From an uncultured Paracoccaceae bacterium (lineage in GTDB: Bacteria > Pseudomonadota > Alphaproteobacteria > Rhodobacterales > Rhodobacteraceae): a stretch of DNA of 64,000 nucleotides. The notes beneath the pieces were generated by a model. The model worked only from the letters and a program-made list of their open reading frames with translations, was not told where the DNA came from and made no database searches. The stretch is taken from NCBI GenBank assembly GCA_947487205.1, contig CANKVU010000023.1:1-64000 (forward strand). The letters are read 5' to 3'. This document shows positions 1 through 6,707 of this stretch, in pieces. The position numbers and the translations under genes were made by a program. Position 1 is the first letter of the stretch. Every line of letters starts with the position of its first letter.

Positions 1-999
1 CTCAGCATCTCAACCGAAGCCGCCTGATCTTGACACCAGGCCACCTCCCAATTCCCACCATCTTGACGGACGTGACCAGCGAAATGGATAGGCCCCGGCG
101 TCTGACGAATGGGACCGGCGCGTGGCAGCGCGACCGGCCCAGCCTGTAGATGCCGCCTCATATGGCATCCCCCGCGCACACCGTAGCCCGAGGCACCTTC
201 GGTCGATAGGGGGGTGCCGCCTTCGGCAGCGAAGTCTCGCTACGGTCGATGCCGGTGCGACGATAGCCCCGATCCGGTTATCCACTCCGGGACGAAGCGA
301 CCTTGGGAGCGTAGGGAAGCAGCCCCGATCGAGACGTCAAGGATCGAGAGAGGGGCTGTGGAGAACCGGATCGGGGCGGGGATCGAAGAGAGCGATCATG
401 GCCCCTACGCGCGCGGCCTTCGCCGCGCGCTGGCGCTCTAGTCGGCCCGCGAGCGGGCCTCCCCGAGACCGGCGGCTTCATTCTCCCTGCGGCCCAGGTG
501 CGCCGTCGCCGGTCTCGTCCCGAGCCCGCCGCCGCCGCGGCCGCATGGTCGCCTGAAACCGCCGGTCTCGGCCCTCCGGGTGACGATCGCCGGTGCAATC
601 CCGGCCTCGAGGAATTGTCGAGAGCGGTAGAGCTGCGGCCCAGGTCCGAGCGTCGCCGGGGGATTCGTCGCTTCGCTCCGAACGCCCCGATCCTTGTTGG
701 GCCAGGTCGCGCGTTTCGCGCGCCCTGTCCGTTCGGGAACCGCCGGTTCCCCCACGCAAGGCCGTCCGCTTCACGGGGCGAAGGGGTTTCCCCACCCTTC
801 CTCCGCCTTCGGCTCCGTGCAGGGCGGGTGATACCCCTCCCCTTCGCCCCTACGGACAACCTTGCGTGGGTCCCCCTCCTGCCCTCGCCGGGAGGCAGGC
901 TTTGGAGAGAGGGCCGCTTCGCGGTCCTCGCTCCAAACCCCGCCCCGATTATTCGGCACCAGACCGGAAACGGGGCTCCACCACGAAGGAGGGCCAGAC
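1..999. other. Leading region without a recognisable gene
   Basis: All open frames here are arginine- and proline-rich and overlap each other on both strands, as expected from chance frames in very GC-rich DNA. None has a convincing ribosome site or family signature. Short degenerate repeats occur: the motif TGCGGCCCAGGT is seen near 490 and, with one change, near 635. The segment ends with the Shine-Dalgarno sequence of the ArdC-like gene (GAAGGAGGG at 986-994). A regulatory or leading-region role is possible but nothing specific can be shown. Confidence 0.5.
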
Positions 1000-1923
1000 A
1001 TGGCGACCCGCAAGAAGACCACGGCGAAGTTCGATCCCGAAGCCGAGATCACCGCAAAGATCATCGCCGCCATCGAGGCGGGCACCCCGCCGTGGCGTTG
1101 CCCGTGGACCGGCCAAGGTGGCGGCGCACCCTTCCCCCTCCGCCATGGCGGCGAGGGGTATCGCGGCATCAACGTGCTGATGTTGTGGCTCACCGCGAGC
1201 GAAAAGGGTTACGCCTCGCCCTACTGGATGACCTATCGGCAGGCGCAGGAGATGGGCGCGCAAGTCCGCAAGGGCGAGACCTCCACCATGATCGTCAAAT
1301 ACGGCACGTTCGAGAAAGAGAACGAGCAGGGCGAGGAAGAAAAGCGCCAGTATCTCCGGGCCTACCGCGTCTTTTGCGCCGACCAGATCGACGGCCTGCC
1401 CGACAGCTACTATCGCGAGCGCGAAGCGGCGGCCGACCTCGGGACGAAGCCGATTGCCGAGATCGAGGCATATTTCGCGAAGCTGGGCGCGACCATCGAG
1501 ACCACCGACGAGCCGCAAGCCTACTTCCATATCGGCCGCGACGTGATCCACATGCCGCCGATCGCCACGTTCCACGAGGCGCAGGGCTATTACGAAACCC
1601 TCGGGCACGAGGCCATCCATTATGTCGGCGGCAGCCCGCGACTGGACCGGATCAAGAAGTTCCCGACCAAGGAGGACCGGGCGCGCGAAGAGTTGGTCGC
1701 GGAGATCGGCCAGTGCATGTTGTTCGCAAGCATCGGCCTTGTGCCGACCATCGACCAGAGCGCGGCCTATGTCGAAAGCTGGCTCGCCGCGCTGAAGAAC
1801 GACAAGAAGGCGATCTTCAAGGCCGCCCGCGAGGCCCAGAAGGCGGTGGACTACATCACCGAACGGTGCGGCGCGACCATCACGGCGCAGGCCGACGCGG
1901 AGGCCGAGAGCGTGGCCGCTTAG
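1000..1923 (+). CDS. ardC: ArdC-like antirestriction protein (ssDNA-binding domain plus zincin-like domain)
   Basis: The 307-residue product begins MATRKKTTAKFDPEAEITAK and has the ArdC layout. Residues about 10-140 form the N-terminal ssDNA-binding domain, recognisable by GTPPWRCPW followed by the YRGINVLMLWL segment. A C-terminal metallopeptidase-like domain contains the zinc-binding helix LGHEAIHYVGG and a downstream acidic EELVAEIGQ segment. Known ArdC proteins protect incoming single-stranded plasmid DNA during conjugation and counter restriction; that role is inferred here from family and position in the transfer region. The start is fixed by a strong GAAGGAGGG seven bases upstream; the longer frame from 862 has no such site. 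A terminator follows directly. Confidence 0.88.
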   Translation: MATRKKTTAKFDPEAEITAKIIAAIEAGTPPWRCPWTGQGGGAPFPLRHGGEGYRGINVLMLWLTASEKGYASPYWMTYRQAQEMGAQVRKGETSTMIVKYGTFEKENEQGEEEKRQYLRAYRVFCADQIDGLPDSYYREREAAADLGTKPIAEIEAYFAKLGATIETTDEPQAYFHIGRDVIHMPPIATFHEAQGYYETLGHEAIHYVGGSPRLDRIKKFPTKEDRAREELVAEIGQCMLFASIGLVPTIDQSAAYVESWLAALKNDKKAIFKAAREAQKAVDYITERCGATITAQADAEAESVAA

Positions 1924-1948
1924 GCCCCCTGCCCTTTCCAGACACGCG

Positions 1949-1975
1949 AAGCGCGGCCCAGGAGGCCGCGCTTTT
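1949..1975 (+). terminator. Rho-independent terminator after ardC
   Basis: Arms AAGCGCGGCC (1949-1958) and GGCCGCGCTT (1964-1973) pair perfectly around a 5-base loop and run into CTTTTGCG. It lies 25 bases after the ardC stop codon, as expected for its terminator. Confidence 0.75.
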
Positions 1976-1999
1976 GCGTTGGCGGGTGCCGAAAAATCG

Positions 2000-2043
2000 G
2001 CGGCCGCGGTGTCCGTCCCGTGCGGGCCGGCCACCGCGGCCGC
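2000..2043. repeat. Long perfect inverted repeat between ardC and virC2
   Basis: GCGGCCGCGGTG (2000-2011) is the exact reverse complement of CACCGCGGCCGC (2032-2043), with a 20-base loop. It lies between the convergent ardC and virC2 genes and could act as a terminator for the minus-strand virC operon, although no T tract is evident. Confidence 0.55.
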
Positions 2044-2070
2044 GGCGCGTTCCGCGCCGTGGCCCCCGTG

Positions 2071-2745
2071 TCAGCCCTTGGCGAGATAGAGACCGAGAGC
2101 TGTTTTGAACACCAAACCGCCGAGCTGATATGCGCCGAGGATTCCGCGCGGATCGAGACTGGCTCTGGCGGCGTCGAGGAATGAGACCGGAACCGTCCTC
2201 ACGACTTCAATCGTTGTCAGGGACGTATAATCCACCGGCTTCGGGGAAGACTTGCCCCCGGAAAGCGTCTTGCGATATTCGTTCACACCGGCTGTCAAAG
2301 CCAGTGAGAACGCTTTCCGTTCCCCGTAGATCGCCGCCATCTCGTCGAAACTCTTGAAGACGCCTTCGGCCGGGATCGGAAGGTAGCCCCGCAGTGTTAC
2401 GCGATCGGCCTTCGCCGTCGCCCACGATCCGCGGCGACGTTGTTCGGCGGCTTTTGTCGGTGGTGGTTTCGGCGCAGAGTTCTCAACCGGCTTGCTTTCC
2501 GCCTCGGCGGTGCGCGCGGTGTCATCTGCCGGCGGATCATTTTCCTCAGCAGGTTCGGCAGTAGCGTCGCTGACCTCCGCTACATCCTCCGGGACCGCCT
2601 TGAGATGCGGACCAGGGCGTTCGTCGCTAACCTTTGCTTCATCCCCAGCTTTCCGTGAGGCCGGCTCGCGCTCGCTCGCCTTTGGAGGGTGCGCTTCACG
2701 CAAGGCTGCATAGCTCATTTCTGGGGGCAGCTTTTTCAGCGGCAT
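2071..2745 (-). CDS. virC2: VirC2-like conjugative DNA-processing protein
   Basis: This 224-residue protein has a long disordered N-terminal half rich in Ala, Pro and Glu (about residues 1-110). A compact C-terminal region follows, beginning RVTLRGYLPIPAEG and ending DPRGILGAYQLGGLVFKTA. Length, layout and position directly downstream of a VirC1-type ATPase match VirC2, which in Agrobacterium binds DNA through a ribbon-helix-helix-like fold and helps VirD2 process T-DNA. The virC1 stop overlaps the ATG (TGATG) and GGAGG lies seven bases upstream, so the genes are translationally coupled. A GTG one codon earlier is possible but too close to the ribosome site. Identity rests more on context than on strong motifs. 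Confidence 0.62.
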   Translation of the reverse strand: MPLKKLPPEMSYAALREAHPPKASEREPASRKAGDEAKVSDERPGPHLKAVPEDVAEVSDATAEPAEENDPPADDTARTAEAESKPVENSAPKPPPTKAAEQRRRGSWATAKADRVTLRGYLPIPAEGVFKSFDEMAAIYGERKAFSLALTAGVNEYRKTLSGGKSSPKPVDYTSLTTIEVVRTVPVSFLDAARASLDPRGILGAYQLGGLVFKTALGLYLAKG

Positions 2746-3461
2746 CACGCGGCCTCCGTCGTACTAAGGTTCGAGAGGATTTCGTCCGTCAGCGTTTCGC
2801 CGTGGCTCAAAGCGACTTGAACCTGCGGTGCCCGAAACCGCTTTCCCGGCGACGATTTCAAAACATCGTAGTAGCGGTTTAGCGGACCGGATCCCTTAAT
2901 ATCCTTGATGACTCGATGAGTAGGAAGGCGAGCCGCGAACATCGGAAATTGTTGCATCAGCACCATTCCCTCGCGTTCAGCCGCCGCGAATTTCTCGTCT
3001 TCGAGCGGCGTACGGTTCAGGAGGAAGCCGGTGGGAATATCCATCTTGGCGTTCTTCAAAAGCCGATGCACGTATTCAAGCGTCTTGAGAGCTTCATCGA
3101 GTTCCGAGACACAAAGATCGGTGGGAATGATGATGAGATCGCAATTCAGAAGGATTGTCTGGTTGAGGTCGGACCCGCCGCCCTTGGTATCGACCAAGGC
3201 GTAATCGAAGGATTCCGCTTCGGCACCTTCCAGGGCTTGCTCCAAATCGCTCTCTTCGCCGGCTTTCCAGACTTTCAGCTTCTCGTCATCCCAAGTGCCA
3301 TTGTTGATGGCGTAGGTGCGCCATGCTTCTAGCGGCCTGTTTTCATCGGCGTCGAGCAAAGCAACCCGCTTCCCTCTTTGGTTGAGGACCGATGCAACAA
3401 GCATCAGCGAAGTCGTTTTTCCGGCACCGCCCTTGTAGGACATGAACGCGATTGTCTGCAT
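2745..3461 (-). CDS. virC1: VirC1-like ParA/MinD-type ATPase
   Basis: The 238-residue product starts MQTIAFMSYKGGAGKTTSLM, a deviant Walker A motif (KGGAGKTT) at residues 10-17, and continues with VALLDADENRPLEAWR. The DADENRPL signature is characteristic of VirC1 rather than of general ParA partition proteins. VDTKGGGSDLNQ supplies the Walker A-prime/B region. In Agrobacterium VirC1 binds the overdrive enhancer beside the T-DNA border, gathers the relaxosome at the cell pole and stimulates T-strand formation. Here it is transcribed away from a tandem repeat array and a border-like oriT, with virC2 overlapping downstream. It may also provide partitioning, since no other ParA is visible. Confidence 0.82.
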   Translation of the reverse strand: MQTIAFMSYKGGAGKTTSLMLVASVLNQRGKRVALLDADENRPLEAWRTYAINNGTWDDEKLKVWKAGEESDLEQALEGAEAESFDYALVDTKGGGSDLNQTILLNCDLIIIPTDLCVSELDEALKTLEYVHRLLKNAKMDIPTGFLLNRTPLEDEKFAAAEREGMVLMQQFPMFAARLPTHRVIKDIKGSGPLNRYYDVLKSSPGKRFRAPQVQVALSHGETLTDEILSNLSTTEAA

Positions 3462-3593
3462 GGTCTCGCCTCTCGATTGCCACTCTTCGGCGGCCCTGTG
3501 TTGCGGTCAGCGAGGTTCAGACTCGGGGCATGATCTTTGCCGACCGGGATTGTGGGCGCCTACATCACCCCCCGCACTTATCGCGCTTATCGC

Positions 3594-3953
3594 AACCTCG
3601 GCACTTATCGCAACCTCGGCGACCTCGGCATTTATCGCAACCTCCGCTGTTATAGCAGCCTCGGCACACTCGGCAACCTCAGCACTAATCGCTACCTCGG
3701 CAACCTCAGCACTAATCGCTACCTCGGCAACCTCGGTATTTGTCGCTACCTCGGCAACCTCGGCACCTGTCGCAACCTCGGTAACCTCGGCACCTGTCGC
3801 AACCTCGGTAACCTCAGCACTTATCGTAACCTCGGTAACCTCAGCACTTATCGTAACCTCGGCAACCTCAGCACTTATCGTAACCTCGGCAACCTCAGCA
3901 CTTATCGTAACCTCGGCACTTATCGTAACCTCGGCAACCTCGGCACTTATCGC
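3594..3953. repeat. 360-bp tandem array built from 9-bp words, between virC1 and oriT
   Basis: Fourteen units follow one another without a break. Nine have the pattern AACCTCGGC-AACCTCAGC-ACTTATCGT or close variants (27 bp), and others are 18 or 36 bp long, so every length is a multiple of 9 and the total is exactly 40 nine-mers. Each unit ends in a variant of ACTTATCGC/T. Three frames stay open across it (one gives repeated ISAEVAEVT on the minus strand, another NLGNLSTYR on the plus strand), but candidate starts are GTG or TTG without good ribosome sites. Between a VirC1 gene and a border-like nick site the array is placed like an enhancer (overdrive), iteron or centromere-like site. That function is inference. 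Confidence 0.8.
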
Positions 3954-4156
3954 AAAAATCGCCTCTATTTTTTCCTCAGGAGAGCTGTTGGCCCTTTTGG
4001 GCCACCCCACCCTAGGGGAAACCCATTATCGCCGCTCAGTGGCCCGCACAGCCGCGCTACGGCCTCATAACGGTCTTCGGCGCACTCTGCGGTCTGGGCC
4101 TTTGTGTCCCCAGCGAGGGGAAACCAAGGCGTTGACCGATCAAAGCAAAGAGGTAA

Positions 4157-4228
4157 GGGTGGGGTTTAGTTGTTGGCAGGATATATTGTTGTGTAACACA
4201 CAGCAATAAGTAAGCCAGAACCCCACCC
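4157..4228. repeat. 10-bp perfect inverted repeat flanking the oriT core
   Basis: GGGTGGGGTT (4157-4166) is the exact reverse complement of AACCCCACCC (4219-4228). The arms bracket the border-like nick region, and the right arm abuts the ribosome site of virD1 (GGAGG at 4229). Such arms suit relaxosome binding at oriT or autoregulation of the virD operon. Confidence 0.7.
4174..4198 (-). other. oriT: oriT nic region resembling an Agrobacterium T-DNA border
   Basis: The plus strand reads TGGCAGGATATATTGT at 4174-4189 followed by TGTGTAA at 4190-4196. By eye, compared with the remembered 25-bp left T-DNA border consensus, 22 of 25 positions agree; differences are at positions 17, 24 and 25. On the minus strand it contains TATCCTG followed by C, the nic consensus of the VirD2/TraI(RP4) relaxase class, so cleavage is expected between 4177 and 4176. 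The transferred strand would then lead with the repeat array and virC genes, and virD1/virD2/virD4 would enter last. Only one copy was found, which fits a conjugative oriT rather than a T-DNA. Confidence 0.85.
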
Positions 4229-4240
4229 GGAGGACCGATT

Positions 4241-4717
4241 TTGACAAGCCAGGACACGAACACGCCGGATTGGCAGAACCGCGTGATGAAGGGCGGCGAT
4301 TGGGTCGATCCCGATGCACCCAGGAAGCCGAAGCGAGACGACAAGGTGTTCTCGATCCGGGCCACGAGGGCCGAGGTCGAGGAGTTCGACGCCCAGCTTG
4401 AGACGGTCGGGATGAAGCGCAGCCAGGCGCTCAGGATCGCGATGCGCCGGATCGCCGGCTTCGTGGAGGTCGATCCGGCGGTGGCGCAGGAGCTTCGGGA
4501 CGCTACGAGGCAGATCAGCGGCATCGCCAAGAACGTGAACCAGATCGCCCGCGCGGCGAACCGGACCCACGATCCCGATTACATCGGCTTCATGGAAGAG
4601 CGCCGGGCGCTCGGAAGGGAGCTGAGCCGGATCGAGGCGCAGATGCAGCGCATCCTCAATCTCGCAGCTCGTCGCCATGACGGCTTGGCGCGGTTGGACA
4701 AGGCTGCCCAGGAATGA
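4241..4717 (+). CDS. virD1: VirD1-like relaxosome accessory protein
   Basis: The 158-residue basic protein has a ribbon-helix-helix strand (KVFSIRATRAEVEEFDAQLE, residues about 35-54). It also has the VirD1 hallmarks RSQALRIAMRRIAGFVEVD, the ISGIAKNVNQIARAANRT helix and the C-terminal RILNLAARRHDGLA. VirD1 assists VirD2 in nicking at the border or oriT. The start is TTG, preceded at seven bases by a strong GGAGG; no other start has such a site. It lies immediately after the oriT region, and its stop overlaps the virD2 start (ATGA), giving a coupled oriT-virD1-virD2 arrangement. Confidence 0.85.
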   Translation: MTSQDTNTPDWQNRVMKGGDWVDPDAPRKPKRDDKVFSIRATRAEVEEFDAQLETVGMKRSQALRIAMRRIAGFVEVDPAVAQELRDATRQISGIAKNVNQIARAANRTHDPDYIGFMEERRALGRELSRIEAQMQRILNLAARRHDGLARLDKAAQE

Positions 4718-6552
4718 AGGATGTCCTCGTCCTTCTGGAACGCGGCCGCAAAGCGCCACCGACCGTTTCCGCGCTTGATGCGGTGATGGGCGAGGATTGG
4801 GCCGTGGTCGAGTTCGACAAAGCCCGCAAGGCCCGCCTCATACGAACGGGGATGCGCCAGAAGCACCAGCAGGACGTTTCGCGGAAATCCGCAGGCGGCG
4901 GCAGCGCCTATCTTCCCGGTCGCCGTCCGCAGGCCGTGGTGAAGATGGTTCGCGGGGGAGGGGCCTCCGACGTTCGCGGTCTCAAGGCCCAGATGGATTA
5001 TCTTTCGCGCGACGGCGAGCAGCCGCTTGTCCGTTCCGAGAGATACATGGGCGTCGAGATCGACGAGGCCGAACGCGAGACCATCGAGAGCGGTTGGGAA
5101 ATGCCGCCCGAGGGATCGAACCTGGCCGATCGCACGTCCCACTTCATCGTTAGCTTCCCCACCAATTCCAGCTACGACGCCGCCGAGCGATCCGGGCGGG
5201 CATGGGCCGAGGAAATGTTCGGCTCCGGGGATTACGGCGGTGACAGCTACGACTATTACACCGCCTTTCACACCGACCGGGATCACCCGCACATGCACGT
5301 CATCGTCAACCGGCGGGGCATGGACAATGGCGCATGGCTCAAAGTCTCCCAGCGGAGCGATCTGAATTACGACGCCATGCGCGAAACCCTTGTTCGGGTC
5401 GCGGGTCGCGAGGGGATCGAGCTAGAAGCGACGAGCCGCTACGAGCGGGCGATCCACGACCGGCCGATCCCGGATGCCGAGTATCGCAGAGCCAGGGACG
5501 AGGGCAGGGACGCCGTCGCCCCCGAGCATACCGAGCAATCCGCAATCCTCGCGGCGGCCGCGCTGATCCATCACGCGCGCCGGTTCGCGAGCGACGCCCG
5601 TCTCATCGAGCGCGAAGCGCCCGAGCTGGCAGCGGTCCTGCATCGCACTTCGGAAAGCATCGCGCAGGGCCGGACCCTGACCGAGCAGAGTTACGATCGT
5701 TCAAACAGCGGACAGGAGGTCAAGGCCATGAGCGAGAGGCTGGAAGAGAAGCGCAGCGAGGTTCGCGAGAACTTTGAACAGCTCGACAGAACTGCGGCGG
5801 AGGTCGATCCCGGTGCGGACCGGGTGCGGTTCGAGCGGCAGATCGCGCAGATGAAGGCGCAGTCGGCCTACGCAATGGGTCGGGAGCGGTCGGAATTGCG
5901 AGAGTATCAGCAGCGAGACACCAGCGGTCGCTACGACGGCATGGCCGGTGCCGAGACCGGACCGCAGGGCCAGGAAGCCCAACAGCGTGCCGAGGCCCAG
6001 GTGCGGCAAGTCGCGGAGCGGTATGGCGTCAATGCGGACGCCGCCGTGGAGCGATATTCAGGGGGCACTCCATCGGTCGGGCTGGCCCGCCAGTATGCGG
6101 CGGGCGAGGCACGCGAGCGCGAGCAGTCGCGCGCGGATCGGGGCGATCGGGAAGAGACGCCGGCGCAGCGCGATGCCGAGCTGACGAAGATGCACAACGA
6201 GATCGGCTCGATCTATCGCGAGGCGCGCGAGCAGGCCACCGGGCGCGATCGCAATGAGGCCCGCGACACACCCCGAGCCCCGGCCATAGAGAGGGAGGCG
6301 CGATCCGATGCGGGACGCGACGGTCGGGGCATCGACTCGTCGGCCGAGGCCGACGCCCGCAGCCAGGCCGAACAGGACCGCGCCGTCGAGCGGCAGGTTG
6401 CCGCCGAAGCGGCCCGACGCGCCCAGGAACAGGCTCGACAGGAAACCGAACAGCGTGACCGTCAGGAGCGAGCAGAAACCGAGACGCAACGATGGATCAG
6501 GGAACGGAAAGCACAGGAAGCGCGCGATCGCGACGGTGGACGGGGCGTGTGA
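4714..6552 (+). CDS. virD2: VirD2-type relaxase
   Basis: The 612-residue protein carries the relaxase motifs of the VirD2/MOBP-MOBQ class. The nucleophile tyrosine lies in MDYLSRDGE (Tyr96), and the metal-binding cluster is in AFHTDRDHPHMHVIVNRRG (His186 to His195), with LTTH-like and NYDAMRETL segments as in VirD2. It should nick the minus strand at the border-like site, stay bound to the 5-prime end and pilot it to VirD4. The C-terminal 250 residues are charged and coiled-coil-like (Arg, Glu, Gln-rich) and probably carry the secretion signal. An N-terminal extension of about 70 residues precedes the relaxase core and is not typical of Agrobacterium VirD2. Confidence 0.9.
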   Translation: MKDVLVLLERGRKAPPTVSALDAVMGEDWAVVEFDKARKARLIRTGMRQKHQQDVSRKSAGGGSAYLPGRRPQAVVKMVRGGGASDVRGLKAQMDYLSRDGEQPLVRSERYMGVEIDEAERETIESGWEMPPEGSNLADRTSHFIVSFPTNSSYDAAERSGRAWAEEMFGSGDYGGDSYDYYTAFHTDRDHPHMHVIVNRRGMDNGAWLKVSQRSDLNYDAMRETLVRVAGREGIELEATSRYERAIHDRPIPDAEYRRARDEGRDAVAPEHTEQSAILAAAALIHHARRFASDARLIEREAPELAAVLHRTSESIAQGRTLTEQSYDRSNSGQEVKAMSERLEEKRSEVRENFEQLDRTAAEVDPGADRVRFERQIAQMKAQSAYAMGRERSELREYQQRDTSGRYDGMAGAETGPQGQEAQQRAEAQVRQVAERYGVNADAAVERYSGGTPSVGLARQYAAGEAREREQSRADRGDREETPAQRDAELTKMHNEIGSIYREAREQATGRDRNEARDTPRAPAIEREARSDAGRDGRGIDSSAEADARSQAEQDRAVERQVAAEAARRAQEQARQETEQRDRQERAETETQRWIRERKAQEARDRDGGRGV

Positions 6553-6563
6553 GGACAGGGCCG

Positions 6564-6704
6564 ATGAAACCGAGCATCCAAGTTACACCGAGCGGCAAGG
6601 GGAAGGGCGTCGGCGTTGTCGTCCCGACGCTCGCCGCCGCTAGCGACACAATCGTTTCGATCGACGTGAAGACCGATCTGCGCCGGGATTTCGAGGGGGA
6701 TTAG
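6564..6704 (+). pseudogene. Walker A fragment of a VirD4-type coupling protein
   Basis: A 46-codon frame (ATG, preceded by GAGGACAGG) encodes PSGKGKGVGVVVPTL followed by SIDVKTDLRRDFEG. This aligns with the P-loop region of the intact virD4 just downstream (PSGAGKGAGIIIPTL and VLDPKGENFE) but is divergent from it. It looks like a remnant of a second coupling-protein gene left between virD2 and virD4, or a tiny gene with an isolated P-loop. It ends three bases before the virD4 start, so it is co-transcribed. Confidence 0.6.
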
Positions 6705-6707
6705 AGC

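Noticed and set aside
1-120. Insertion-sequence end at the start of the window
   Set aside because: The sequence has a repeated-element feel (CTTGAC and GTGACC motifs) but no transposase frame or defined terminal repeat could be shown.
498-2108. A 536-residue plus-strand frame across the ArdC gene
   Set aside because: Arg/Pro-rich chance frame in GC-rich DNA; the ArdC frame has clear motifs and a ribosome site.
3507-4010. Minus-strand frame encoding about 15 ISAEVAEVT-type repeats
   Set aside because: It starts with GTG without a ribosome site, and other frames across the same array are equally open. The array is better described as repeated DNA.
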